From contig JAHEIL010000045.1 in the NCBI GenBank assembly GCA_024639405.1, positions 62,001 through 126,000 on the forward strand: a DNA stretch of 64,000 bases. The letters are read 5' to 3'. Below the pieces are notes generated by a model. It did no database searches, was not told where the DNA came from, and saw only the letters and a list, made by a program, of their open reading frames with translations. Origin of the DNA: Crocinitomicaceae bacterium (GTDB lineage: Bacteria; Bacteroidota; Bacteroidia; Flavobacteriales_D; Crocinitomicaceae). This document shows, one piece after another, positions 35,872 through 45,284 of the stretch. The translations under genes and the position numbers were made by a program. The number at the start of each line of letters is the position of its first letter. The stretch's first letter is position 1.

Positions 35872-35901
35872 CAAAAATAGTATTAAAAATTATAAAATCA
35901 A
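35872..35901 (-). promoter_or_regulatory. Promoter of the upper array unit
   Basis: On the minus strand, TTG (35901-35899), a 19-base spacer and TATTTTTG (35879-35872), 32 bases before the ATG at 35839. Spacing and -7 element match the Bacteroidota consensus. Confidence 0.65.
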
Positions 35902-35917
35902 AAATAAAAGATGAAAA

Positions 35918-37717
35918 TTATTTAAAACTAATATCAAAAGGCAATCTAGCTTGAATCCCCATTTTGTTTTCTAACGCTTTTAATTGATTGTAATAATTTA
36001 ATAATTCAACAGGAAGTTTTATGGACGGACTTTTAACCGATGCGTTATTTTCCTCTTCAAATTGCTCAAACAAATCAAGCCATTTATCTTCTTTTCTCAA
36101 CGGATAATACAAAACTTTTGGTTCTTTAATTCCTGCTTGTTTTGCAGCATAAGCGATGGCGTTCTTCAATCCTCCTAACTCATCGACCAAACCAATTTCT
36201 TTCGCGTCTTTTCCTGTCCAAACTCGACCTCTAGCAATTTGATTCACCTTTTCAAGTTTCATTTTTCTACCTGCTGCAACTCTGTTTAAAAACGTACCAT
36301 AAATTGTATCAACTTCTTCTTGAACAATTGCAAATTCATCTTTTGTCATCTTTCGATTCATTGACATAACGGAGAATTTATTCGTTGCAACACGGTCAAA
36401 CGTTAATCCTAATTTGTTTTCAAGCATTTTACCTGTATATGGAATCATGCCAAAAACACCAATTGAACCTGTAATTGTTGAAGGTTCTGCAAAAATATAA
36501 GATGCAGGAGTTGCAATATAATAACCGCCAGAAGCAGCTACATCACCCATTGAAACAACCACTTTTTTCGTTTTATTTGTAATTGAGACTTCTCTCCAGA
36601 TTTCCTCGCTTGCGAGTGCGCTTCCACCTGGACTATTAATTCGTAGAACAATTGTTTTAATAGAAGGGTTTTTACGTGCTTCAATTAATAACTCGCAAAT
36701 ATCATTTGATGTTAAACCATCGCCATCTTTTGAAACTTCCCCTTCGGCCAAAATAACAGCAATTGTTGGATCTGATCCTTTTGTTATTGCTTGGTTTTTG
36801 TAAAATTTCTTTTTGGCATATTTTTGAAAATCTTGAAAATTGATTTTATCATCTACTTCATTTCCAATTTTTAGATTAATCAAGGATATGATTTCATCTC
36901 TGTATTTTACACCATCTAATAAATGATGACTTATTGCATCTGAAGCTCTTCTTATCAATAAACTATCAGCAATTTCATTTAAACGAGCAGGCTTTACTTT
37001 TCGATCTTTTGCGATTTCTTCTCGCACATCTTCCCACATAGAAGTGACGTAGCGTGTCATCTGTAAACGACTTGAGTCACTCATGTATTCTCTGAAAAAA
37101 GGCTCAACTGCACTTTTAAAATCATTGTTCTTACCGCGCACAACTTGCACTTCTACTTCTAATTTATCTAAGGTATTCTTGTAAAAAGTCAATTCGGATC
37201 CTAAACCTACAAACTGCATCATTGAAGATGGAAATCCATACACCTCATTAGCTGCAGAAGCGATGTAATATTCTTTTTGCGTGATGACTTCACCTGCATT
37301 ATAGGCAACAATAAATTTTCCTGAAGTCTCAAAATCATTCAATGCATTTCTAATTTCTCTAGCAGTTGCATAGCCACAAGACAAATCACCAATTTCTAAA
37401 AAGATACCTTTAATTTTTGAATCTGTTTTTGCTAATTCAATACCAAAAAGCACGTCACTTAAACCAATATTATCGCTCAAAGACAAAGATGAAGCGTCAA
37501 TTTCTACTGAAGATTTTTCATTAATTTGTCCATCCAATGTCATGTGTAAAACAGTATTGTTTTTTACAGCTAATGGCTTTGGGCCAAATTCACCAAAACG
37601 ACCGATAACACCGCCAAGAATTAAAGCAAAAATCAATAATCCAATAACAGACATAATGAATACCGCTAAAAAACTCGGCCAAAATATTTTTCCAAATGAT
37701 ATTTTCTTTTCAGACAT
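35918..37717 (-). CDS. sppA: Signal peptide peptidase SppA, 67-kDa type
   Basis: A membrane-anchored serine protease that degrades cleaved signal peptides. At 599 residues it is the long (tandem-domain) form. One N-terminal transmembrane helix spans about residues 15-38. The catalytic lysine is Lys201 in FKSAVEPF of the first domain and the nucleophile is Ser396 in GDVAASGGYY of the second; both are present. INSPGGSALASEEIW precedes the serine. A promoter stands close upstream. No overlap with the surface array; single gene. Confidence 0.96.
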   Translation of the reverse strand: MSEKKISFGKIFWPSFLAVFIMSVIGLLIFALILGGVIGRFGEFGPKPLAVKNNTVLHMTLDGQINEKSSVEIDASSLSLSDNIGLSDVLFGIELAKTDSKIKGIFLEIGDLSCGYATAREIRNALNDFETSGKFIVAYNAGEVITQKEYYIASAANEVYGFPSSMMQFVGLGSELTFYKNTLDKLEVEVQVVRGKNNDFKSAVEPFFREYMSDSSRLQMTRYVTSMWEDVREEIAKDRKVKPARLNEIADSLLIRRASDAISHHLLDGVKYRDEIISLINLKIGNEVDDKINFQDFQKYAKKKFYKNQAITKGSDPTIAVILAEGEVSKDGDGLTSNDICELLIEARKNPSIKTIVLRINSPGGSALASEEIWREVSITNKTKKVVVSMGDVAASGGYYIATPASYIFAEPSTITGSIGVFGMIPYTGKMLENKLGLTFDRVATNKFSVMSMNRKMTKDEFAIVQEEVDTIYGTFLNRVAAGRKMKLEKVNQIARGRVWTGKDAKEIGLVDELGGLKNAIAYAAKQAGIKEPKVLYYPLRKEDKWLDLFEQFEEENNASVKSPSIKLPVELLNYYNQLKALENKMGIQARLPFDISFK

Positions 37718-37731
37718 TGTATTTTTTTTAT

Positions 37732-37760
37732 CAAAAATAGAATATTTAAGTTAATCTCAA
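37732..37760 (-). promoter_or_regulatory. Promoter of sppA
   Basis: On the minus strand, TTG (37760-37758), an 18-base spacer and TATTTTTG (37739-37732), 14 bases before the sppA ATG. The rest of the 193-base gap to the divergent peptidase gene is AT-rich, with no clear second promoter. Confidence 0.6.
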
Positions 37761-37910
37761 TTCGATTTTAAAACATTATAAGCTATTTTTAACTTAAATT
37801 TTATTTTACTCAACATTTTAATCAATTAAAACGTTTAATTAAAATAGATTTCAATTTCAAAATTAAATGTAAATTGCAATCGATTTATCTTAAATTTAAA
37901 TAGTATTTAT

Positions 37911-40490
37911 ATGAAAAAAAATATACTTTTTCTGTTAAGTTTTTTAACGATTAATTTTACTTTTTCTCAAGCTTATTCTCGTGTAAAAATAAACACTACA
38001 AATGAAGGACTTAAAACGCTTTCAGATCTAGGTGTTACCATTGACCATGGAATTAGAAAAGATAACACGTTCTTTATTTCTGATTTTTCTGCTCATGAAA
38101 TAGCACTTATGCAGACCAATAATTTTTCAATAGAAGTGTTGATTCCAGATGTTCAGGCATATTATATCCAACAAAATGAACCCTCCAATTCAACGTATAA
38201 AAACACAACCTGTCAGCAAACAACTTCTATAACTACCCCCACTCATTTTAATCAAGGAAGTATGGGTGGTTACTTAACTTATACGCAATTATTAGCTGAA
38301 TTGGATGAAATGGCAACACTTTACCCTAATTTGATTACAACTAAAATGCCAATTTCAACATTTTTAACGATTGAAAACAGACCGATTTATCACGTTAGAA
38401 TTTCTGACAATCCTTCTATAGATGAAGCTGGAGAACCTAAAGTTTTGTATACTTCATTGCACCATGCACGCGAACCAATGAGTTTGATGGAAACAGTATT
38501 TTACATGTGGTTTCTTCTAGAAAATTATGCAACAAATGAAGAGGTTCAATACCTTGTAAATAATATGCAATTGTATTTTGTTCCTTGCATCAATCCTGAT
38601 GGTTACGTTTACAACAACACAACAAATCCTAACGGTGGAGGAATGCATCGTAAAAACAGAAGAAATGTAGGTACGACTAATAAAGGGGTAGATTTAAATA
38701 GAAATTACTCGTATGGATTTGGAACAACTGGCACTTCAACCAACGTAAATAATGACACGTATCCTGGTACTGGCGCTTTTTCTGAAGCAGAAACCCAAGC
38801 TATGCGATGGTTGGTACAAAACAATAATTTCATTACTGCATTTAATGCACATACGTGGGCAAAATCAATCCTCTTTCCAATCGGAACGACAAATGCAGAA
38901 TTTGCACCTCATCACGATTATTTGCAAGCAGAAACAAATCACATGGTTGAAAACAATGGTTACATAGCTATGAAAAGTTCAAGTTTGTACCCTGCTTCTG
39001 GAGATTCTGATGATTACATGTATAAAGTAGATATTGGAGTTGGACAAAAAGACACCATATTTGCACATACACCAGAAGTAGGAACAGCATTTTGGCAACC
39101 TGCAACTGAAATAGACGCCACGTGTAAAGAAATGTTGCATCCGAACTTAGTCTTAGCACATTTAACAAAAAAATATGTTGTTGCAAAAGACATTGACCCT
39201 ACATTTATTCCTTCAACAAGCGGAAACTTTAATCATTCAGCTCATCGATTAGGATTAGAAAATGGGCCAGTTATTGTATCAATTGAACCACTTTTAAATA
39301 TTGCTACTGTTGGAAATCCTGTCACTTACAATTTGAATATTAATCAACAAACTACTAGCGCTATTAGTTTTACCTTAGTTAATGGAATTCAATCGGGTGC
39401 AACTGTAAAATACATTTTAAAAACAGATAATGGCTTGTGGATCAAACGAGATACAATTGTAAAAGTTTATGGTAGTTACAATTTAATCGCATCAGAAACA
39501 GGTGTAACGACTAATTGGACAGGGAATTGGAATACAACTTCGACTGTTTTTTATAGTCCTTCTCAATCATACACGGATAGCCCAACTGGAAATTACACAA
39601 GCAACGCTACAAAAACTTACACCTATACTCCAAGTATAGATCTAACTGCCGTTACAGATGCTAAAATCACTTATTATGCAAAATGGGATATTGAAGCAGA
39701 TTTTGACTACGTTCAGTTTCAAGTATCACCTGATGGAGGAACGACTTGGATACCTCAATGTACAAAATATACAGTTGCAGGAACAAGTGCCAATGGAAGT
39801 GTTCAACCAGATAATTCTCCAGTTTATGAAGGGCAAAATGCAAATTGGGTATTAGATGAAGTTAGTTTAAGTGATTATGTAGGTCAATCGATTAAAGTGC
39901 GTTTTATTTTAAAATCTGACGGCGGAACAAATGGCGATGGTTTTTACTTTGATGATTTTAAAGTTTACAGTTTGAATAACAATCAAGTAATCTCACCTGT
40001 AGCTCAATTCTCAGCCAGTTCAGTTGAAATATGTGCTGGACAGTCAATATCTTTTACAGATGGTTCAATCAATAACCCTTCAAGTTGGTTGTGGGATTTT
40101 GGTGATGGAACTACTGAAACCATACAATCACCAAGTCATACATTTACAAACGCTGGTTCATATTCAATTCAATTAACAGCATCAAATTCCGCAGGATCAA
40201 ACAGTTTCTCACTACCTATTACTGTCAATGATTGTTCTTCAATCAATGAAGTATTATTAAACAAAGTGAAACTTATTCCTAATCCAAATCAAGGAGAATT
40301 TAGTTTAGTTGGAACTGAGCAAGGTACAACTTATCGCATCACTGACTTTTTAGGAAACGAAATCTACTCAGCTTCAACGAATGCAGGAATTAATTTGATT
40401 TCACTTGAAAAAGTTAGTGCAGGAATGTATTTCATTGAATTAAAGAAAGAAAACACAACCAAGCAATTGAAATTTACACTTATTGATTAA
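37911..40490 (+). CDS. Secreted M14 zinc carboxypeptidase with MAM-like, PKD and T9SS domains
   Basis: An 859-residue secreted metallopeptidase. Signal peptide 1-19 (ends TFSQ), a propeptide-like region to about 120, then an M14 catalytic domain. Zinc ligands H195 and E198 are in HHAREP, the substrate-binding segment is GVDLNRNYSYGFG, the third-ligand histidine is in NAHTW, and the catalytic Glu is in HTPEVGTAFW. Next come an immune-inhibitor-A/MAM-like beta domain (about 530-690), a PKD domain (WLWDFGDGTTETIQSPSHTF) and a type A sorting domain (KLIPNPNQGEFSL, SAGMYFIEL). Known: M14 removes C-terminal residues from peptides. Likely nutritional or surface-maturation protease. The PafA gene follows after 6 bases. 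Confidence 0.93.
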   Translation: MKKNILFLLSFLTINFTFSQAYSRVKINTTNEGLKTLSDLGVTIDHGIRKDNTFFISDFSAHEIALMQTNNFSIEVLIPDVQAYYIQQNEPSNSTYKNTTCQQTTSITTPTHFNQGSMGGYLTYTQLLAELDEMATLYPNLITTKMPISTFLTIENRPIYHVRISDNPSIDEAGEPKVLYTSLHHAREPMSLMETVFYMWFLLENYATNEEVQYLVNNMQLYFVPCINPDGYVYNNTTNPNGGGMHRKNRRNVGTTNKGVDLNRNYSYGFGTTGTSTNVNNDTYPGTGAFSEAETQAMRWLVQNNNFITAFNAHTWAKSILFPIGTTNAEFAPHHDYLQAETNHMVENNGYIAMKSSSLYPASGDSDDYMYKVDIGVGQKDTIFAHTPEVGTAFWQPATEIDATCKEMLHPNLVLAHLTKKYVVAKDIDPTFIPSTSGNFNHSAHRLGLENGPVIVSIEPLLNIATVGNPVTYNLNINQQTTSAISFTLVNGIQSGATVKYILKTDNGLWIKRDTIVKVYGSYNLIASETGVTTNWTGNWNTTSTVFYSPSQSYTDSPTGNYTSNATKTYTYTPSIDLTAVTDAKITYYAKWDIEADFDYVQFQVSPDGGTTWIPQCTKYTVAGTSANGSVQPDNSPVYEGQNANWVLDEVSLSDYVGQSIKVRFILKSDGGTNGDGFYFDDFKVYSLNNNQVISPVAQFSASSVEICAGQSISFTDGSINNPSSWLWDFGDGTTETIQSPSHTFTNAGSYSIQLTASNSAGSNSFSLPITVNDCSSINEVLLNKVKLIPNPNQGEFSLVGTEQGTTYRITDFLGNEIYSASTNAGINLISLEKVSAGMYFIELKKENTTKQLKFTLID

Positions 40491-40496
40491 TTATTT

Positions 40497-42131
40497 ATGA
40501 AAAATATTCTTTTTGCACTTTCTTTAATAGTCACTTTTATTGCTTTTTCTCAGCAAAAATCTGCTCCTAAGTTAGTTATTGGAATTGTCGTTGATCAAAT
40601 GTGTTACGATTATTTGTACCGTTTTCAACCTAAATTTTCTTCAAAAGGTTTTATTAAATTAATGCAAGAAGGTACAAATTGCAGAAATACACAATATACT
40701 TATGTACCAACGTTTACAGGTCCAGGACACGCCTCCATTTATACTGGAACTACACCTAGTAATCATGGTATTGTCGGAAATGATTGGTACAACCGATCAA
40801 CCAAAAAAATGATGAATTGTGTTGCTGATGAAACCGTTCAAACTATAGGTTCAGTTTCAAAAGAAGGAAAATGCTCTCCTTCTCATTTGAAAACAACTAC
40901 CATTACAGATCAATTGAAAATGACTTATCCAAGTGCGAAAGTTGTTTCTGTCTCCATTAAAGATCGGGGTGCAATTTTGCCAGGTGGACATCTGAGCGAT
41001 GGGAGTTATTGGTACGATTATGCAAGCGGACAATTTATCACAAGTTCTTATTTTAAAAACAAGTTACCCAATTGGGTGGAAGATTTCAATGCAAAGAAAT
41101 CTGTCGACGCATACATGGAAAAGACTTGGGAAACATTATTACCGATTGAAAAGTATACAGAAAGTGGTCCAGATGACTCGCCTTACGAAGTGATTTATGC
41201 TCCAAAAACAACTGCTACATTCCCATATAATTTGAAAGAAATCGGAAATAAAACAGGAAAATATACTGTATTTACTTCAACTCCTTATGCCAATACTTAT
41301 TTAACTGATTTTGCTTTGAACGCTTTAAAATCTGAAAAATTGGGTAGCGACAATCAAACTGACTTTTTATGCATAAGTTATTCAACACCTGATATTGCTG
41401 GTCATGCATTTGGACCTTATTCCGTTGAAATAGAAGACATCTATTTGCGCTTAGATATAGAAATTGAACGTTTGTTAAGCACTTTAGACGCAACTGTTGG
41501 TAAAGATCAATACACCTTATTTTTAACTGCCGATCATGCAGTTGTTCCAGTGCCACAGTATTTAATTGATAAAAAATTACCTGGAGGTTATTTTTATATG
41601 GATGAATTAAATCAACGGTTAGCGGCTAAATTAACTGAAAAATATGGCGACAATTTGGTTGAAGAAAATGAAAATTTAAATATTTACCTTAATAAGAAGA
41701 AGCTAGTATCAATGAAATTAGAACTAGCTGAAGTGTCCAAATTTGTTGCAAATGAAATAGCAGAATTCGACCATGTAAAAGCAGTTTACACAGCCGATGA
41801 ACTATTAGATGCACCATCTACCAATGAATGGAAAACCATGTTAGAAAAAGGATACAACAACAAAGAAAGTGGTGATGTATTATTTATTTTAGAACCAGGC
41901 TATCTTCCAAAATCAAAAGAATCGTCCAATTCACACAAAGGAACCAGTCATGGATCTGCTTTCAATTATGACACGCATGTTCCGTTAATTTGGTATGGAA
42001 AAAATATTCCTAAGCAAGAAATAAATCGTAAAATAGCGATAACTGATATTTCTGCAACCTTAACAAATATCTTATTTCTTCAACGCTCAGGAGCAATGAC
42101 AGGCGAACCTATTTTAGAGTTATTTCATTAA
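40497..42131 (+). CDS. pafA: PafA-type alkaline phosphatase
   Basis: A 544-residue periplasmic or secreted phosphomonoesterase of the alkaline phosphatase superfamily, signal peptide ending AFSQ. Aligned with Elizabethkingia PafA: metal ligand Asp33 (VVDQM), nucleophile Thr74 in TFTGPGHASIYTG, Asn95 (GNDWY), and the phosphate-binding pair Lys155/Arg157 in IKDRG. Later metal ligands lie in TPDIAGHAFGP, TADHAVV and SHGSAFNYDTHVP. All are intact. The Thr nucleophile with the Lys/Arg pair separates PafA from PhoA and PhoX. It likely forms a two-gene unit with the M14 peptidase, 6 bases upstream. Phosphate control is possible, but no operator is evident. Confidence 0.93.
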   Translation: MKNILFALSLIVTFIAFSQQKSAPKLVIGIVVDQMCYDYLYRFQPKFSSKGFIKLMQEGTNCRNTQYTYVPTFTGPGHASIYTGTTPSNHGIVGNDWYNRSTKKMMNCVADETVQTIGSVSKEGKCSPSHLKTTTITDQLKMTYPSAKVVSVSIKDRGAILPGGHLSDGSYWYDYASGQFITSSYFKNKLPNWVEDFNAKKSVDAYMEKTWETLLPIEKYTESGPDDSPYEVIYAPKTTATFPYNLKEIGNKTGKYTVFTSTPYANTYLTDFALNALKSEKLGSDNQTDFLCISYSTPDIAGHAFGPYSVEIEDIYLRLDIEIERLLSTLDATVGKDQYTLFLTADHAVVPVPQYLIDKKLPGGYFYMDELNQRLAAKLTEKYGDNLVEENENLNIYLNKKKLVSMKLELAEVSKFVANEIAEFDHVKAVYTADELLDAPSTNEWKTMLEKGYNNKESGDVLFILEPGYLPKSKESSNSHKGTSHGSAFNYDTHVPLIWYGKNIPKQEINRKIAITDISATLTNILFLQRSGAMTGEPILELFH

Positions 42132-42136
42132 TATGA

Positions 42137-42199
42137 TGGTTATTAACATTTTAATGTTTCTCATTCTGGGAAAAATGTTGAAAACTTCGTTGATAACCA
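42137..42199. repeat. Imperfect inverted repeat between pafA and the unknown gene
   Basis: TGGTTATTAAC (42137-42147) and GTTGATAACCA (42189-42199) are inverted copies with one mismatch, 41 bases apart, with a GTTGAAAAC-like motif between. The arms resemble degenerate DnaA boxes, or an operator half-site pair; function unknown. Confidence 0.4.
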
Positions 42200-42230
42200 A
42201 TTTTAAGACCTTTCGAATTACGACAATAGA

Positions 42231-42812
42231 ATGTTAAATTTGTATGAAACAAACAACAAAAACGAATTGTCTATGCTAAGTGCTATCATAAAAAGAAAAC
42301 TATCTGACAATCAAGTTGCTAATATTTTTATTAATGCAATTTTTGATGTAATTGACAAAGGATTCAAAGAAGTTGCTTCTTTGATCAATGAAGACACAGC
42401 ATTTACACAAAGCCCGAATATTGATGAAAATCAAAATGGAGAGTTTGGATTAATCGTTTTAGTTGGAAATTTATCATTTTTAGAAAGCACATTTGATGCA
42501 GAACAAGCTGGAAGAGTAGAGAAAATTATTTTTGAAAAATTGGCTGCAATGTATGAAATGTCAGAAGCTGATTTCGCTAAGATGATTCGTGATTACCAAG
42601 CATTTATTTCACGTGTCAATCATCCTTCTAAAAATATGATTTACGGAATGTCAAAAGCGATTTTCCATAAATACCAATTAAATTGTTTCCAAGACGATTA
42701 TTTCAAAAGAATGCAAGCACCAAATCCATTGTTCTTAAAAAGAATGGATGATATCATGTCAAATTTCATTTGGAACTGGGATGCATTTTTCAAGAAATAC
42801 AGATTGAACTAA
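42231..42812 (+). CDS. Unrecognised cytoplasmic protein
   Basis: A 193-residue protein with no signal peptide or membrane segment, predicted mostly alpha-helical, and a moderate charge balance. I do not recognise the family. Notable stretches are FGLIVLVGNLSFLES in the middle and NFIWNWDAFFKKYRLN at the C-terminus. The start is either the ATG at 42231 or the in-frame Met at 42273 (MLSAIIKRK); the region upstream carries the imperfect inverted repeat. It is convergent with rsmG, 18 bases away. The intact long frame and ordinary codon use support a real gene. No function is proposed. Confidence 0.75.
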   Translation: MLNLYETNNKNELSMLSAIIKRKLSDNQVANIFINAIFDVIDKGFKEVASLINEDTAFTQSPNIDENQNGEFGLIVLVGNLSFLESTFDAEQAGRVEKIIFEKLAAMYEMSEADFAKMIRDYQAFISRVNHPSKNMIYGMSKAIFHKYQLNCFQDDYFKRMQAPNPLFLKRMDDIMSNFIWNWDAFFKKYRLN

Positions 42813-42830
42813 TTCAAACTATTTTCTGTT

Positions 42831-43454
42831 TTAACGCATTGCAATGTGAACTACCTTTTTTGTTTCAAAGAAAGGTTCTTTAAAGTAATTTTCTAAATCG
42901 TACAACGTGTATTTTTGTTGAACTGTTTGAAATTCCTCCGTTAAATCTCCTCCTTTCAAGTATAAAACACCATTTTTAAGATCATTATTTTGCGCTGGGG
43001 CATATTTCCCTTTTGTCCATTTTAAAAACGCAGGCATTGCAGTAACTGCTCTACTAATAATAAAATCAAATTGTCCTTTAATGTTTTCAGCGCGATCATG
43101 AATTCCAATTACATTTTCTAAACCTAATGCAAGCGCTACTTCATTTACTACTTTGATTTTTTTGCCAATTGAATCTACTAGCGTGAAATTTACATTAGGA
43201 AATAGAATTGCCAAAGGAATCCCTGGAAAACCACCACCTGTTCCAATGTCCAAAATTTTTGAATCTTTCGAGAATTGAATCACTTTGGCAATACCCAAAG
43301 AGTGTAAAACATGACGCTCATAGAAGTTTTCTGTATCCTTTCTAGAGATGACGTTGATTTGTTCGTTCCAAAAGGAATACAATTCCTGTAACTGATTGAA
43401 TTGTTTAACTTGTATAGGTGTTAAATCAGGAAAGTATTTCAGAATTAATTCCAT
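42831..43454 (-). CDS. rsmG: 16S rRNA (guanine527-N7)-methyltransferase RsmG
   Basis: Methylates G527 of 16S rRNA. The 207-residue protein has the RsmG/GidB signature RHVLHSLGIAKVI, the SAM site LDIGTGGGFPGIPLAILFP and FIISRAVTAMPAFL. Its length is normal. It follows the ECF sigma gene by 15 bases on the minus strand and may share its transcript. Convergent with the unknown gene at 42231. Confidence 0.97.
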   Translation of the reverse strand: MELILKYFPDLTPIQVKQFNQLQELYSFWNEQINVISRKDTENFYERHVLHSLGIAKVIQFSKDSKILDIGTGGGFPGIPLAILFPNVNFTLVDSIGKKIKVVNEVALALGLENVIGIHDRAENIKGQFDFIISRAVTAMPAFLKWTKGKYAPAQNNDLKNGVLYLKGGDLTEEFQTVQQKYTLYDLENYFKEPFFETKKVVHIAMR

Positions 43455-43469
43455 AAAATAGGTATTTGT

Positions 43470-44075
43470 TTAAATGGAATCCTTGGTTTTATCCATCATA
43501 TTAGCTAAAAAATCTCGCGCTCGGAACAATTGAGCTTTCACTGTGCCAATTGGTAAATTCAATTCCTCCGCTATTTCTTCATAGCTTAATTCCTCAAAAT
43601 AACGTTTTTCTACTAGTTCTCGGTAGCGCGGCTTTAATTTACTCACCAACATGCGCATGTGCTGTACTTTTTGACCATGAATAATTGTTTCTTCAGGATC
43701 CATAGTTTGGTTTTTTGCTTCAATGAATAAAACCTCACCATCATCGTTGGTGTAGCCTGTTTCCATGGAAGTTACCTTTATACGTTTCTTACGAATGAAG
43801 TCAATGCAATTATTGGATGCAATTTTAAACAGCCACGTACTAAAAGCAAAATTGGGTGAATATTGATCTAAGCGACTAAAAGCTTTTCCAAACGCTTCGA
43901 TTGTCAAATCGTCCGCATCATCTTGATGACGAACCATTTTAAACATCATGAAATAAATCGACTCACGGTAACGATCCATTAATTGGGCATAAGCAGCTTG
44001 ATCACCCTTTTTAGCTGCTTCAACAAGTGCTAAATCGTGTTTTGCTTTGTCCGATAAATGTTCCGTGTCTACCAT
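43470..44075 (-). CDS. RNA polymerase ECF-type sigma factor
   Basis: A 201-residue sigma-70 family factor of the ECF class. Region 2 includes DDADDLTIEAFGKAF, and AFSTWLFKIASNNCIDFIRKKR is the core-binding and -10 recognition part. Region 4 (KLKPRYRELVEKRYFEELSYEEIAEELNLPIGTVKAQLFRAR) is a helix-turn-helix. Lengths and spacing are standard. No anti-sigma factor lies beside it: the upstream neighbour is a glycosyltransferase overlapped by 7 bases, the downstream one rsmG. The target genes cannot be read from the window. Confidence 0.95.
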   Translation of the reverse strand: MVDTEHLSDKAKHDLALVEAAKKGDQAAYAQLMDRYRESIYFMMFKMVRHQDDADDLTIEAFGKAFSRLDQYSPNFAFSTWLFKIASNNCIDFIRKKRIKVTSMETGYTNDDGEVLFIEAKNQTMDPEETIIHGQKVQHMRMLVSKLKPRYRELVEKRYFEELSYEEIAEELNLPIGTVKAQLFRARDFLANMMDKTKDSI

Positions 44076-45205
44076 TTATTTTTCTTCTTTTTATCTGTAG
44101 AATAATATATAACAGGCATAACAAAAGCATAAAACAAATCCCATAATGGAAGGTATGGAATGAATTTTTGTGCTTGTAATTTATAAAAGCAACGTGCTTG
44201 AATCCACCATTTCAACAACAAAACTGGTAAAAAAACCAAAAGCGCCAACAATTTATAATCTGTTACAATCAACAAAGTAACAAAGGAAATAAGCACCAGC
44301 AACAAAGACAATGGATATATTCCTAACATCCATTTTTTAATAACATTGTATTTATCCGTAGTTGTGAAATGTCTCGTTTTTTGTCTCATCCAAGATTTCC
44401 AAGAAGTATGACCTTCCGAATAACAAAAACTATCCGCTTTGATAGCAATTGTATAGTTGTTATTCTTTGCTGTTTCTTGAATAAACAAATCATCATCACC
44501 TGAAGGTAAATAATAATGAGACTTAAAACCACTTACGCTATTAAATACCGTTTTTGTATAGGCTAAATTTCTACCTACCCCCATGTAAGGTAATTTTGCC
44601 AAAGCCATTGAAAAATAACTCATCCCAATCCACGTCGTATCAAAACGGATCAATCGGTTTAAAAATCCTTTTTCTTTTTTATACGGTCCGTACCCTAAAA
44701 CAATTTGTTTTTCATTCGAGAAATTTTCTGCAATAGATTTTAACCAATTTCTTGAAGCGGGTCTACAATCAGCATCCGTTAATATCAAATGTTCAAATTT
44801 TGCACCCTTCACTCCTAAAGTAATTGATAATTTTTTACCTGGCTTCAAATGTTGGTTTTTCATCACTTCAATCACCCTTAAGTTAGAATATTGCTGAGCA
44901 ATTGCTTCTAGAAGATAGGTTGAATCGTCCGTTGATTGATTATTGATTATGATCACTTCAAATTCCGGATAATCTTGTTCTAAAATAATTGGAAGATTTT
45001 CATATAAATTATCCGATTCATTTCTAGCGGCAAGAATTACACTCAATGGAGGATAATTTATTTCCGAAGCATCTTTTTTCTGCTTAAAAAAAGCAAAACG
45101 TCCATAAACAAAGAGTGTAAAAAATAAATTCACACAAATAAACAAGGTAAATAAACAGAAAACCAACAAGGGCCATCCAAATTCAAAATGGGGTAAAATT
45201 TGCAT
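44069..45205 (-). CDS. Membrane glycosyltransferase, family 2
   Basis: A 378-residue GT2 with an N-terminal transmembrane helix, a GT-A domain (LAARNESDNLYENL, INNQSTDDSTYLL, LTDADCRP for the metal-binding DxD-type motif, and SGDDDLFIQ) and three C-terminal transmembrane helices. WMRQKTRHFTT takes the place of the (Q/R)xxRW motif. The track frame opens at a TTG (45226), but the ATG at 45205 (MQILPHFEFGW) fits better. Probably processive or lipid-linked sugar transfer at the inner membrane. It overlaps the sigma-factor gene by 7 bases, so translation may be coupled. Confidence 0.88.
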   Translation of the reverse strand: MQILPHFEFGWPLLVFCLFTLFICVNLFFTLFVYGRFAFFKQKKDASEINYPPLSVILAARNESDNLYENLPIILEQDYPEFEVIIINNQSTDDSTYLLEAIAQQYSNLRVIEVMKNQHLKPGKKLSITLGVKGAKFEHLILTDADCRPASRNWLKSIAENFSNEKQIVLGYGPYKKEKGFLNRLIRFDTTWIGMSYFSMALAKLPYMGVGRNLAYTKTVFNSVSGFKSHYYLPSGDDDLFIQETAKNNNYTIAIKADSFCYSEGHTSWKSWMRQKTRHFTTTDKYNVIKKWMLGIYPLSLLLVLISFVTLLIVTDYKLLALLVFLPVLLLKWWIQARCFYKLQAQKFIPYLPLWDLFYAFVMPVIYYSTDKKKKNKW

Positions 45206-45253
45206 TCTTAAAAAGCTTTGGTGCAAAGATGGGGGAGCTTAACGAAATACGTG

Positions 45254-45261
45254 TATCTTTG
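45254..45261 (+). promoter_or_regulatory. Possible -7 element of the tgt operon
   Basis: TATCTTTG fits TAnnTTTG, 23 bases before the tgt ATG at 45285. No TTG at the right spacing, so only half of the consensus is present. Confidence 0.45.
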
Positions 45262-45284
45262 TGCTGTTTATTTTTCAACATTTT

